DNA from: Paenibacillus sp. NAIST15-1
GTDB lineage: Bacteria > Bacillota > Bacilli > Paenibacillales > Paenibacillaceae
Direction of reading: 5' to 3'
Assembly (NCBI RefSeq): GCF_001894745.1
Contig: NZ_BBYF01000010.1
Span: forward strand, 62,001-126,000
Length of the DNA: 64,000 bases
In this document: positions 46,046 through 54,913 of the stretch, in pieces
Layout of the letters: each line of letters opens with the position of its first letter
Numbering within the stretch: position 1 is the stretch's first letter
Translations under genes and position numbers: made by a program
Notes under the pieces: model-generated
Told to the model about the DNA's origin: nothing
Databases searched by the model: none
What the model saw: only the letters and a program-made list of their open reading frames with translations

Positions 46046-46176
46046 ACGGATACTCATTCATTATATGATGCCTGATGCCTCGTACTCCGGATGAAGGAAT
46101 GAACTTGCGTGCAACGCTGACCTTCTCAACTCATGGATAGCAGATGACAAAGTACAAGACAAAGGAGTGTAAACAA

Positions 46177-46263
46177 ATGGCACATAAACAACAAGGACAT
46201 TCCCGTCAAAATACGACGACGCGTACTTCAGATGCCAATAATGCAAAAGGCAAACACAAGTAA
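46177..46263 (+). CDS. very small basic protein (28 aa)
   Basis: A 28-residue ORF (MAHKQQGHSRQNTTTRTSD start, KGKHK end) behind AAAGGAGTG. It is His-, Lys- and Gln-rich and shares an MxHK-Q opening style with the 45-residue ORF upstream. A small spore-associated peptide is possible, but I cannot name it. Confidence 0.5.
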   Translation: MAHKQQGHSRQNTTTRTSDANNAKGKHK

Positions 46264-46378
46264 TTGCAACAGCAATTAAGCATGTATACAGCAATCATGT
46301 TGACTTATCCTCGATATTGCAGTTATGAAGTATTGCCGTTCCTGTTGTCTAACGCCTTTCAAGGAGGATGCCAAAACG

Positions 46379-46567
46379 ATGGATCATCTGAATCTGGAGA
46401 GCGACTATTCCTGCTCTCAGGCAAGTACCGATTTGCCGCAGCTTAAGGCAGAACTTGAATCGCTTCGTTCAAAGGCGATTGGAGGGATGTCTTATGATCT
46501 GGAGCAGGAACTCAATCGAGTAGAGAATCAAATCCACTTTATTAAAAATAAGTGTTCCCTGCGTTAA
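46379..46567 (+). CDS. small hypothetical coiled-coil protein (62 aa)
   Basis: A 62-residue hydrophilic protein beginning MDHLNLESDYSCSQAS with a predicted helical hairpin (DLPQLKAELESLRSKAIGG, then YDLEQELNRVENQIHFIKNK). AAGGAGG lies 11 bases before the ATG at 46379. An in-frame upstream ATG at 46325 would add 18 residues without a ribosome binding site. The family is not recognised. It ends just before a strong bidirectional terminator. Confidence 0.6.
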   Translation: MDHLNLESDYSCSQASTDLPQLKAELESLRSKAIGGMSYDLEQELNRVENQIHFIKNKCSLR

Positions 46568-46585
46568 ATGATTGTATCGATCAGA

Positions 46586-46636
46586 AAGAGCGTTCACCAT
46601 GTCTGCTTATGCAGACGTAGTGAACGCTCTTCTTAT
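46586..46636. terminator. bidirectional terminator between the small gene and the ABC exporter
   Basis: AAGAGCGTTCAC and GTGAACGCTCTT form a perfect 12-bp stem, with an inner GTCTGC/GCAGAC stem. It serves both directions. Confidence 0.85.
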
Positions 46637-46649
46637 TGAGCATGATCGA

Positions 46650-48770
46650 TTAGGTCGTAGGGACAGCAGAAGCCGAACGCGTTCCAAGGTTCGTACTGGA
46701 TGAAACTGCTGCGGCATGCTCTATAGGTGCAGCGACTGAACCTTGCTGGAGCTGGTACATCTTATAGTAACGTCCTTGCAGTTCCATAAGCTCATCATGG
46801 GAGCCTTGTTCTACAATCTCACCACGATGGAGCACAAGAATCACATCCGCACTGCGAATCGTCGATAAGCGGTGGGCGATGATGAATGTGGTACGTCCAC
46901 GCTTCAATACATCGAGTGCCTCTTGAATCAGAGCCTCTGTCTCCGTATCAATGTTCGCAGTTGCCTCATCCAGGATTAAGATGGAAGGCTGGAACGCTAG
47001 AGCACGGGCGAAGGAAATCAACTGACGCTGTCCGGCTGAGAGTGTGCTTCCCTTCTCGATAACGGGCTCATCAATACCGTTCGGAAGCTGCTTCAATATT
47101 CGATCTGCGCCGACGGCCTTCAAGGCGTCCTCCACCTGTTGGCGCGAAATGCGCGGATCGCCGAGACTGACATTACTGGCGATTGTTCCGGTGAAGAGGA
47201 ACGGATCTTGCAGCACGATTCCCATATGCTCACGAATCCATTGCTTCGGAACGCTCGTGATAGGCGTACCGTCAATGCGGATTTCCCCTTTTTGCGGGTC
47301 GTAGAAACGGAAGAGCAAGTTCATTATTGAGCTCTTTCCGGAACCAGTATGGCCGACGAGAGCAACCGTCTGTCCTGGCTTCGCCTCGAAATTGATGTTC
47401 TTCAAGACGTAATCTTCCTTATATGCGAAGGAGACGCTGTCAAACTCAACATGCCCCTTATAGCGCGGCATGGAGCCTTCGTCGAGCTCTTCGCCATATT
47501 CATCCATGAGCTCGAAGACGCGCCCAGCCGAGACGATGGATGAATCGAGATTGGCCAGTTGGTTCACCATTCCGATAATGGGATGGAACAAGCGGTTCAA
47601 CAGATCTGTGAATGCATACAGCACGCCGAGCGTGATGATCCCGGAGCCGTTCAAGGAAGCCCCGGCGAAATACCAGAGGACAACCGCAAATGCGATGTTG
47701 CGCAATACATTAACCAAGTTGTGCGAGGTGAATGCATTCAAGTTCAACATCTTATTCTGGTACGTAAAATACTCGTCGTTCATGGCATTGAATTCATCCA
47801 TTGTGTGACGCTGACGGCGGAATGCACGAATGACAGGCATCCCTTGGATCGATTCGTTGATCATGGCGTTAATGGAGCTCAGTCGCGAACGAATGATCTT
47901 GTTGTAGCGAGTTGCGAACTTACGGTACAGAATAACCCACAATACGATAAGTGGCAGCACGAACATGCAGACGAGCGCCAACTTTACATCCAAGATGAAC
48001 AGTGCGACATAAATACCGGATATCGTAATGATCCCGGATGTGAAATTCGCCAGTACGGAGACGAACAAGTCTTTCACTGCTTCGGTATCATTAGTTACAC
48101 GTGAGACAACCTTCCCTGCGGGCAGGTTATCGAAGTACGGGATTGGCAGACGCTGCACATGGGCATAGACATCGCCGCGAAGTGTTCGAATAACTCGGTT
48201 CGCAGCCGTCTGTAAGCCAAGTGTCTTGCCGAAGCTCATGAAGATACTCACAACAAGCAATCCAAAATAGAGAGCCATCAACTTCACGATGCTTGCAATC
48301 TCCGGCTCGTAGAAATGCAATATCTCTTGCAGAGACATGACGACAGCAGGGGAGCTATAAGCCTTATCGCCCGTTCCGATCGTCAAGGTTCCATCCTTGA
48401 ATATCCGATCACCCGTTGCTTGTTCAGGAATGTGTCCATTTACGAATAGGAATTGGGAGCCGACTTGCAGAATGCGTGCTTCGGCGCCTTTCTCCTCGCC
48501 AGGCTCAAAACGATCCTCGCGCTTTAAGGTACGTCCTTCGTATGTGATGGCACCCTCTGCTAGCGTATTAACTTCATAATAGGGCTTCTCAATCCCCAAG
48601 ATATGCTTATCGATAATCGTCTTGGCGATGAATGGGCCGGACAGCTCTGCCGCCACGGCCAGCGCCAACATGAGTAGTGCAAGTATGAATGTACCTTTAT
48701 ATTTCAACGCATAGCGCCATAATCGTCTGCCTACATGACGAGGCGCTTCTTTTTGTTGTTCTATTTCCAC
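46650..48770 (-). CDS. bmrD: heterodimeric ABC exporter subunit, BmrD/YheH-like
   Basis: A 706-residue half-transporter (membrane domain plus ATPase) that exports drugs with the partner encoded upstream. It carries an extra extracellular segment of about 90 residues between the first two membrane helices (VNTLAEGAITYEGRTLKREDRF to SPAVVMSLQEILHF), as in BmrD. The nucleotide-binding domain has Walker A GHTGSGKSS, Q-loop VLQDPFLFTG, signature LSAGQRQ and Walker B ILILDEATANID with the catalytic Glu intact. Start is the GTG at 48770 behind GGGAGG. Second gene of the operon, ending at a terminator. Confidence 0.9.
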   Translation of the reverse strand: MEIEQQKEAPRHVGRRLWRYALKYKGTFILALLMLALAVAAELSGPFIAKTIIDKHILGIEKPYYEVNTLAEGAITYEGRTLKREDRFEPGEEKGAEARILQVGSQFLFVNGHIPEQATGDRIFKDGTLTIGTGDKAYSSPAVVMSLQEILHFYEPEIASIVKLMALYFGLLVVSIFMSFGKTLGLQTAANRVIRTLRGDVYAHVQRLPIPYFDNLPAGKVVSRVTNDTEAVKDLFVSVLANFTSGIITISGIYVALFILDVKLALVCMFVLPLIVLWVILYRKFATRYNKIIRSRLSSINAMINESIQGMPVIRAFRRQRHTMDEFNAMNDEYFTYQNKMLNLNAFTSHNLVNVLRNIAFAVVLWYFAGASLNGSGIITLGVLYAFTDLLNRLFHPIIGMVNQLANLDSSIVSAGRVFELMDEYGEELDEGSMPRYKGHVEFDSVSFAYKEDYVLKNINFEAKPGQTVALVGHTGSGKSSIMNLLFRFYDPQKGEIRIDGTPITSVPKQWIREHMGIVLQDPFLFTGTIASNVSLGDPRISRQQVEDALKAVGADRILKQLPNGIDEPVIEKGSTLSAGQRQLISFARALAFQPSILILDEATANIDTETEALIQEALDVLKRGRTTFIIAHRLSTIRSADVILVLHRGEIVEQGSHDELMELQGRYYKMYQLQQGSVAAPIEHAAAVSSSTNLGTRSASAVPTT

Positions 48771-48788
48771 GTTGTATTTCCTCCCTTC

Positions 48789-50525
48789 TTACAATCCAGA
48801 CTCCAATTGCTGGCGGTCATACTGTTCCTTATACCAGCCGCCTTGCTGGAGCAGTTGCTCGTGCGTGCCTTGCTCGACGATGCGTCCGTCATCCATGACA
48901 ATAATCATATCTGCATGCTCGATGGCAGACAGACGGTGTGTTGTAATGAGTGTCGTCTTGCCGGCACGCTGCTCACGAATATTCTTAATAATATTCGCTT
49001 CTGTCCGTGCATCTACCGCAGAGAGGGCATCATCCAAAATAAGCACTTCTGGGTCTTTAATGAAGGCACGTGCCAGAGATACGCGCTGCTTCTGACCGCC
49101 AGACAGCGCCACACCTTTCTCACCAACGATCGTGTCGATACCGTTGACCAGGGTAGGAAGGTCATGTGTGAAGGAGGCCGTATCGATGGCATTCATCACA
49201 TCTTGTTCCGTACCGTGTTCTGAACCGTGTAGAATATTTTCTTTCACGGTCTTTGAGAATAGAATTTGCTCCTGCGGCACATAACCGATCCAGCTGTGGA
49301 GTTGATCCATTGGAATTTGATCGAGCGGCACATCATTAATTAAGAACTGACCATTTCCAATCGGGTATTCCCGCAGCAATTGTTTAATGAACGTTGACTT
49401 GCCGCTGCCGGTACGCCCGACAATGCCCAACGTCTGACCTTTGCGCAGCGTAAGTGAAATGTCCTCCAGATTAGGCACCGTCGACGATGGATACTGGAAT
49501 TTGTAATGCTTCCAAGTAAAAGTCGCTGGAACATCGACTTCCTTCGGTTGCGCTGCATCCTGTACATCTGGGGTGTAATGAAGAACTTCGTTTACCCGAT
49601 CCATTGCGGCATTCCCGCGCTGCATAACATTGATAAGTTCTCCTATGGCAAACATTGGCCAGATCATAAATCCGAGGTACATATTGAATGTCAGCAATTC
49701 ACCTAGTGTCATCTCATTATGAATAATCAGATAAGCACCGAATCCAAGCCCGATCATATAGCTAAGTCCGATAAACAAGCGAATAACCGGATCGAACAAC
49801 GCGTCAATTTTGGCAACAGCGACATTCTTCTCATACACGTCCTGTACGATGTTGCGGAAGTGCTGTTCATCTGATTTCTCTTGTACATAGGCGCGAAGCA
49901 CGCGCACACCGCCAACTGATTCGAGCACCTGATCATTCATTTTGCCGAACGCATCCTGTGCAATGGTGTAGCGCTCATGAATCTTCTTGCCGAATATCTT
50001 CATTGCGATGGCGATGAAGGGCAGCGGGAGCAGCACCGCAAGTGTCAGCTTCCACTGCATAATAAGCATTGCGACTAGCACGGTCGCGAGAAATGCAGTC
50101 GAGTCGGTCAAGGTAAGCATGCCAAAGCCAGTTGTCATGGCAACGGAACGCAGGTCATTCGTTGATCGGGCCATTAAGTCGCCTGTACGATTCTTCTCGA
50201 AGAACGGAGGCGTCATCTTCAAGAACTGGCGCATCAGCTTGGAGCGCAGCTTGCGCTCCACAAGGTTGGCTCCGCCGAAGATTTGATACATCCATACATA
50301 CGTAATTCCATAAATGATCACCATGGAACCGAGAATGTAAAATAGGTACTTCGTAAGAGATTGCCACGTGATCGCACCTGTTACGATCTCATCGATAGCA
50401 TTACCAAGCAGTCGGGGAGGCAGAAGTTCAAGTATGCCTACTGCGATGAGCAGGGTTACCCCGATTAAGTATCTCGTTTTGTGTTCTTTAAAGAACCAGC
50501 CGAGCTTTCCTAGTACGGAAAACAT
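48789..50525 (-). CDS. bmrC: heterodimeric ABC exporter subunit, BmrC/YheI-like
   Basis: A 578-residue half-transporter with six membrane helices and a C-terminal ATPase. Walker A is GRTGSGKST, Q-loop YVPQEQILFSK, signature LSGGQKQR, and Walker B ILDDALSAVD, where Asp replaces the usual catalytic Glu. This degenerate site matches the BmrC subunit and predicts one active and one inactive ATP site per dimer. The ATG at 50525 follows AAAGGATG. The gene lies behind a 400-nt leader with a terminator about 45 bases upstream, suggesting expression controlled by attenuation. The partner gene follows after 18 bases. Confidence 0.9.
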   Translation of the reverse strand: MFSVLGKLGWFFKEHKTRYLIGVTLLIAVGILELLPPRLLGNAIDEIVTGAITWQSLTKYLFYILGSMVIIYGITYVWMYQIFGGANLVERKLRSKLMRQFLKMTPPFFEKNRTGDLMARSTNDLRSVAMTTGFGMLTLTDSTAFLATVLVAMLIMQWKLTLAVLLPLPFIAIAMKIFGKKIHERYTIAQDAFGKMNDQVLESVGGVRVLRAYVQEKSDEQHFRNIVQDVYEKNVAVAKIDALFDPVIRLFIGLSYMIGLGFGAYLIIHNEMTLGELLTFNMYLGFMIWPMFAIGELINVMQRGNAAMDRVNEVLHYTPDVQDAAQPKEVDVPATFTWKHYKFQYPSSTVPNLEDISLTLRKGQTLGIVGRTGSGKSTFIKQLLREYPIGNGQFLINDVPLDQIPMDQLHSWIGYVPQEQILFSKTVKENILHGSEHGTEQDVMNAIDTASFTHDLPTLVNGIDTIVGEKGVALSGGQKQRVSLARAFIKDPEVLILDDALSAVDARTEANIIKNIREQRAGKTTLITTHRLSAIEHADMIIVMDDGRIVEQGTHEQLLQQGGWYKEQYDRQQLESGL

Positions 50526-50570
50526 ACATTCACATCCTTTGTCATTTGTTGCAGATTGATCGTAAGACAA

Positions 50571-50607
50571 TAAAAAAAGGGCATACCGTTCGTAAACGAT
50601 ATCCCTT
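50571..50607 (-). terminator. intrinsic terminator in the leader of the ABC exporter operon (attenuator)
   Basis: On the minus strand AAGGG-AT-ATCGTT, loop TACG, then AACGGT-ATG-CCCTT and a seven-T run. It ends about 45 bases before the first coding start and lies downstream of the promoter. The T-run follows the hairpin only on the minus strand, so it works in the direction of the exporter genes. Confidence 0.75.
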
Positions 50608-50618
50608 GATGAATAAGG

Positions 50619-50705
50619 TCATATGTACGAGCGGTGAGCGCCCGTTGTCCAATCCTGATTCCACGATCCGAAATCCATCATGGCACTTGATTGGCGATTA
50701 CCCAA
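50619..50705 (-). CDS. putative leader peptide of the ABC exporter (28 aa)
   Basis: An ORF from TTG (50705-50703) to TGA (50621-50619), 28 residues, rich in Trp and small residues (FGSWNQDWTTGAHRSYI at the end). GAGG lies 6 bases before the TTG. An ATG at 50681 would give 20 residues without a ribosome binding site. The stop codon is 12 bases before the terminator arm. Codon usage cannot be judged at this size. A ribosome on this ORF would cover the bases that can compete with the terminator. Confidence 0.35.
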   Translation of the reverse strand: MGNRQSSAMMDFGSWNQDWTTGAHRSYI

Positions 50706-50865
50706 TCAGTACCTCATGATCTATCGAAATGGATTCATTCTTCCGTTCGATCTAATGGTTAGAAACCAGTCAGATCGCTCGGTTCAGCAGGGCTCCACTG
50801 ATATGAAATTGCTTGAGCTGCGTTATCAATGTGTTGATTTAGCAATTGTACTGTCAACATGGAGT

Positions 50866-50904
50866 TTACCTGCCTTTCTGCATCAATTTAGTTGGACGAT
50901 TCAT
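50866..50904 (-). CDS. putative first short ORF in the exporter leader (12 aa)
   Basis: ATG at 50904 to TAA at 50866, 12 residues (MNRPTKLMQKGR), about 20 bases after the promoter start. AGGA lies 8 bases upstream, inside an inverted repeat GGACGAT/ATCGTCC that would mask it in RNA. Expression is unproven. Confidence 0.3.
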   Translation of the reverse strand: MNRPTKLMQKGR

Positions 50905-50928
50905 TGTTATCGTCCTGTCTGCTTGTTG

Positions 50929-50958
50929 ATTCTAGCACTGTGGATGAAATATTGTCAA
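50929..50958 (-). promoter_or_regulatory. SigA-type promoter of the ABC exporter operon
   Basis: On the minus strand TTGACA (50958-50953), an 18-base spacer ending in TGC, and TAGAAT (50934-50929): a perfect -35 with a near-perfect extended -10. Transcription would start near 50922, about 400 bases before bmrC. Confidence 0.75.
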
Positions 50959-51132
50959 TCGTTTTGTTGCACAAATTTAACATTTGAAGTGCCTAATCCC
51001 ATCGATCATATATGCTGTTTAACTGCTAATATGCGGCAGCTAAAACAGCTGCTATGCGAGAAAAATAGCCCTAATAGGTGATTTGCCGTATATCAGGAAT
51101 CATCGTATGATGAAGATGATTCGAGGTCATCG

Positions 51133-51585
51133 TTATGATTTCCCGAGCAGCAAAGACAGTATGCCTGCAGCAATGAGAGGGCCGACCGGAACACCGCGGA
51201 ACAAGGCCACGCCAAGGACGGTGCCTACGAGCAGACCAGCGACCACAGTTGGAGATTGAGTCATTAATTGGGCGCCGCGGCCTCCCAAATACGCAACGAG
51301 GATTCCGACGGCGATAGCTAACAGCGACTTCCAATTCATAAAGGATTGCGCGATCGTATCGATGGACATCTTGCCGCTTGCAATCGGTGCCATGACTCCG
51401 ATCGTCAAGATAATGATGCCAACGGTTAGTCCGTACTTCTCAATCCAAGGGAATAAGCTCTGCATGTTCGTCACGCGGAGCAGCAGAAGAACGACCATTG
51501 CGATCGTAACGGTAGAATTGCCGCTTACAATGCCGAGTCCTGCAAATCCGAGCAGGATGAGGGATGAAATATCTAGTTGTGACAT
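51133..51585 (-). CDS. DUF441/UPF0756 family membrane protein
   Basis: A 150-residue hydrophobic protein with four predicted membrane segments. The start [33 protein letters not shown] and the [12 protein letters not shown] and [26 protein letters not shown] segments match the DUF441 (YtwI) family. Its role is unknown. AAGGAG precedes the ATG. It is divergent from the pyroglutamyl peptidase gene. Confidence 0.88.
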   Translation of the reverse strand: MSQLDISSLILLGFAGLGIVSGNSTVTIAMVVLLLLRVTNMQSLFPWIEKYGLTVGIIILTIGVMAPIASGKMSIDTIAQSFMNWKSLLAIAVGILVAYLGGRGAQLMTQSPTVVAGLLVGTVLGVALFRGVPVGPLIAAGILSLLLGKS

Positions 51586-51609
51586 GGTATGTATCTCCTT
51601 TCACATTCG

Positions 51610-51637
51610 TTGACAAGAATAGCATATTTCCTACGTA
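51610..51637 (+). promoter_or_regulatory. promoter candidate for pcp
   Basis: TTGACA, a 16-base spacer and TACGTA. The -10 is a poor match. Confidence 0.3.
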
Positions 51638-51669
51638 TTGAAAATAAAACAGAGCGGGGTGCTGTATCG

Positions 51670-52329
51670 ATGAGCAACACAGTAATCATCACAGGGTTTG
51701 ACCCATTTGGCAATGAAACGATTAATCCTTCTTGGGAGGCAGTTAAGCTGCTTCATGGTCGCAGTATTGGACGTTACGACGTTCATGCCATCCAGCTTCC
51801 AACCTCGTTCGAGCGGGCGGGAACCGTGCTGGCGGAAGCAATGGAGCAAGTGAAACCGGAAGCCGTGATCTGTGTCGGTCAAGCCGGAGGCAGACCGGAT
51901 ATTACGCTGGAATGTGTAGCCATAAATTTGAAGGATGCACGCATACCTGATAATGATGGGGCGCAGCCAACCGATGGAGCCATTGTCGAGAATGGGCCAG
52001 TTGCCTATTGGGCCCGTATGCCTTTGAAGGCAATTCGCGCGGCTGTACAAGAAGAGGGCATCCCTTGCTCGATTTCCTATACAGCTGGAACGTTCGTGTG
52101 TAATGCGATATTTTACCAGCTGATGCACCTTCTTAATGAGCAGCAAGATCCAAATTATAAGCGCGGCGGATTTATTCATATCCCTTTTTTGCCCGTACAG
52201 GCAGCTCGTTATTCCAACATGCCGAGCATGTCGCAGGATGATGTGGTGAAGGCGCTTGAAACGGTCATTCTTCACTTAGATGATGCGGAGAATGCAAATG
52301 AAAGTGCAGGGACGTTACATGGGGCCTAA
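51670..52329 (+). CDS. pcp: pyroglutamyl-peptidase I
   Basis: A 219-residue cysteine peptidase that removes N-terminal pyroglutamate. The start TVIITGFDPFGNETINPSWEAV, the Glu motif GQAGGRPDITLECVAIN, the Cys motif SYTAGTFVCNAIFY and the His motif GGFIHIPFLP give the complete C15 catalytic triad. The ATG at 51670 is preceded by GAGCGGGG. It is about 80 bases from the HelD-type gene in the same direction. Confidence 0.93.
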   Translation: MSNTVIITGFDPFGNETINPSWEAVKLLHGRSIGRYDVHAIQLPTSFERAGTVLAEAMEQVKPEAVICVGQAGGRPDITLECVAINLKDARIPDNDGAQPTDGAIVENGPVAYWARMPLKAIRAAVQEEGIPCSISYTAGTFVCNAIFYQLMHLLNEQQDPNYKRGGFIHIPFLPVQAARYSNMPSMSQDDVVKALETVILHLDDAENANESAGTLHGA

Positions 52330-52407
52330 GTTTAGGATATAATAGTACTTTTCGATACAGATCCGAAGAGGATTCGAATCGGCCAGCAGGCGGAAAGGAG
52401 TTGCAAG

Positions 52408-54705
52408 GTGAACGAACAACCATCCATGAGGGATGAGGAAGAATTATATCTAACAGGCGTGCTTCGCTTAATGGATCGCCAGATCGCTGCATTAGAAGCG
52501 ACCGCTGAGGAACGTCAAGCAGAAATTGTGGAGATGAAGCGCCAATTCTGGGACGAGGTATCGGTCGATAATGACGAGATGTTCGAGACGTATGTGAGCA
52601 TCATGCAGCAGGCGAAGGACTTGGCAAGTCACGAACGCGTACAGAAGCATGCAGCCAAATGGCTGAACAAGCTGCGCAAGCATATTCAGGCGCCTTACTT
52701 CGGGCGCGTTGACTTTATAGAAGATGGAGACATGGAGACACTACCAGTCTATATCGGTCTCATGTCCGTGTCGGATGAAGAGAGCGGAGAACATCTTGTT
52801 TATGATTGGCGTACGCCGATTGCCGGGTTGTTCTATGATTATGCGCCAGGTCCGGTGCAATATCGGACTCCAGCAGGAGTTATTGAAGGAGAGATGACGC
52901 TCAAGCGTCAGTTTCTTATTCGAAATGGCCGCTTGGAGGCTGTCTTCGATACCGGTATTCAGATCGGCGACGACATGCTGAAGGAGATGCTGAAGCGGAG
53001 CGCTGACACGAAGATGAAGAGTATCGTCAGCACGATACAGCGCGAGCAGAATGCGATTATCCGGGATGACCTGCATGATGTGCTTATAGTGCAGGGAGCG
53101 GCAGGAAGCGGCAAGACGTCAGCAGCTATGCAGCGAATTGCGTACCTGCTGTACAAATATCGCAGCAGCATGCGTTCCGAGCAAATTATCTTATTCTCAC
53201 CGAATGATCTATTCAACGATTACGTGTCCAGCATATTGCCTGAGCTTGGCGAGGAGAATATGACGCAGACGACGTTCCAATCTTATATCGAGCATCGCCT
53301 CGTCACCGAGCGTAATATTGAGGACATTTATGACCAGACGGAACGCCTCATGCAGGGCATGGAACGCTGGACAGCTTCTAGAGAGGCAAGAGTCGAAGCG
53401 GCTGCGGCAAGATGGAAAGCTTCGGCGGGTTATCAGCAGGTCCTCGATCGCTATATTGAATCATTGCAGCGGGAAGGCATGCGCTTCATTCGCTTCGGAA
53501 CGCCGAAGCGGACGATTATTAGCACCGAACAGCTTGCGGAGCAATTCTATGGCCAGCTTGCGGATTGGTCATTGCCTGCTCGGATGGACAAGCTGAGAGA
53601 TTGGCTGCTGGAACAGCTTCGTGCTTGGGCAGTGAAGGAACAGAAGCGTGTCTATCGCAAGCTGCAGCAGCAGCCGAACTATTTAGGGACGGAAGAAGAG
53701 CTTCGCGACTTGAGCCGCAAGCAGGTGAACAAGTGGTTGAAGCGGTTCCGCAAGCAGGCGAAGGAGCTTCGCTTCGTCGATTGGGAAGAGATGTATTGTG
53801 ACTGCATGCGCAAGCTTGAGCATTGGGCACGTCAGACAGATGGTATCGCGAGCGTCAATGAAACCATTGACGTGGAGACGATACGGGCAATTGGCCAGCG
53901 GGCAGTAAATCAATTCGAATCAGGGATAATTCCATTTGAGGATGCTTCCCCATTGCTGTATTTAATTGAAAGTGTAGAAGGATTCGACACCTTCAACCAT
54001 ATTCGACATGTGGTGATCGATGAGGCGCAGGACTACTCGCCGTTCCAATATGCGCTGCTGACTCGATTATTCCCACGCAGCCGCTTCACGATATTGGGCG
54101 ATTGGAATCAAGCGATCTACGAATCGAATCGTATGGGGTCTGCGTCCGCGCTGCAAGCTGTATTCTCAGAGAAGAAGTCCGATGTTATCACACTACGCAA
54201 GAGCTATCGCTCCACCCGCAATATTATGGAGCTCGCAAGCAGTGTGCTGCCGAATGGCGAGAAGGTAGAGCCTTTCAGTAGAGAGGGTGAAGAGCCGATT
54301 CTCATTCGCTGCGAGGACGAAGAGGAGCAGCTGGATCAAGCTAGTAAGCAGCTATCGGCATGGACAGAGGCAGGGGAGCTTGCTTCCATCGCAATTATTA
54401 CGAAGGATGAAGCGACAGCGGCGCAGGTTCACGAACGCTTGCAGCACAGCTTCCCGCAATTGAAGCGGGTATCGAAGCATACGAAGCAGTTCGTATCCGG
54501 ACTATGGGTTGTCCCGTCCTACTTGGCGAAGGGTCTTGAATTCGATGGAGTTATTGTATTTGACGCGCAAGAGCAGGCTTATGGGAATGAAGCAGATCGC
54601 AAGCTGTTCTACACGGTGTGTACGCGAGCGATGCATCGCCTTGCCTTGTTGGCAGTTGGATCAGTGACACCGTTCCTTGATTCATGGAACCAAGGAAGAA
54701 GCTAA
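52408..54705 (+). CDS. helD: HelD-type superfamily 1 helicase (RNA polymerase recycling)
   Basis: A 765-residue UvrD-like protein. A coiled-coil N-terminus (ALEATAEERQAEIVEMKRQF) precedes the ATPase domains. Walker A is QGAAGSGKTSAAMQRIAYLL at about residue 230, motif II is VIDEAQDYSPFQY at about residue 537, and TLRKSYRSTRNIMEL and AKGLEFDGVIVFDAQ follow. HelD proteins pull stalled RNA polymerase off DNA and can protect it from rifamycins in some Gram-positives. GTG start at 52408 behind AAAGGAG. A strong terminator follows. Confidence 0.88.
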   Translation: MNEQPSMRDEEELYLTGVLRLMDRQIAALEATAEERQAEIVEMKRQFWDEVSVDNDEMFETYVSIMQQAKDLASHERVQKHAAKWLNKLRKHIQAPYFGRVDFIEDGDMETLPVYIGLMSVSDEESGEHLVYDWRTPIAGLFYDYAPGPVQYRTPAGVIEGEMTLKRQFLIRNGRLEAVFDTGIQIGDDMLKEMLKRSADTKMKSIVSTIQREQNAIIRDDLHDVLIVQGAAGSGKTSAAMQRIAYLLYKYRSSMRSEQIILFSPNDLFNDYVSSILPELGEENMTQTTFQSYIEHRLVTERNIEDIYDQTERLMQGMERWTASREARVEAAAARWKASAGYQQVLDRYIESLQREGMRFIRFGTPKRTIISTEQLAEQFYGQLADWSLPARMDKLRDWLLEQLRAWAVKEQKRVYRKLQQQPNYLGTEEELRDLSRKQVNKWLKRFRKQAKELRFVDWEEMYCDCMRKLEHWARQTDGIASVNETIDVETIRAIGQRAVNQFESGIIPFEDASPLLYLIESVEGFDTFNHIRHVVIDEAQDYSPFQYALLTRLFPRSRFTILGDWNQAIYESNRMGSASALQAVFSEKKSDVITLRKSYRSTRNIMELASSVLPNGEKVEPFSREGEEPILIRCEDEEEQLDQASKQLSAWTEAGELASIAIITKDEATAAQVHERLQHSFPQLKRVSKHTKQFVSGLWVVPSYLAKGLEFDGVIVFDAQEQAYGNEADRKLFYTVCTRAMHRLALLAVGSVTPFLDSWNQGRS

Positions 54706-54737
54706 CGGATAACAACTTATATGTACGCAATTGAAGA

Positions 54738-54791
54738 AGCGCCATGTGACATTGAATCGGGAATCCGATCCTTGCCACAGGCGCTTTTTTT
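54738..54791 (+). terminator. intrinsic terminator after helD
   Basis: AGCGCC-A-TGTG pairs with CACA-GGCGCT across a long loop, then seven T residues. Confidence 0.75.
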
Positions 54792-54913
54792 AAAAGGATG
54801 ATGGTATCGTGTATTCGCCATTACGATGTGCATAATCATCTACGATGGCTTGGATATCACGGTACGATGCTTCCGCTCTATCTATCAGACAGGAACTGCC
54901 CATAATGTGGGGT

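Noticed and set aside
50680..51081. 133-codon plus-strand ORF upstream of the ABC exporter
   Set aside because: No ribosome binding site or recognisable family; the region is better explained as the leader and promoter of bmrC on the other strand.
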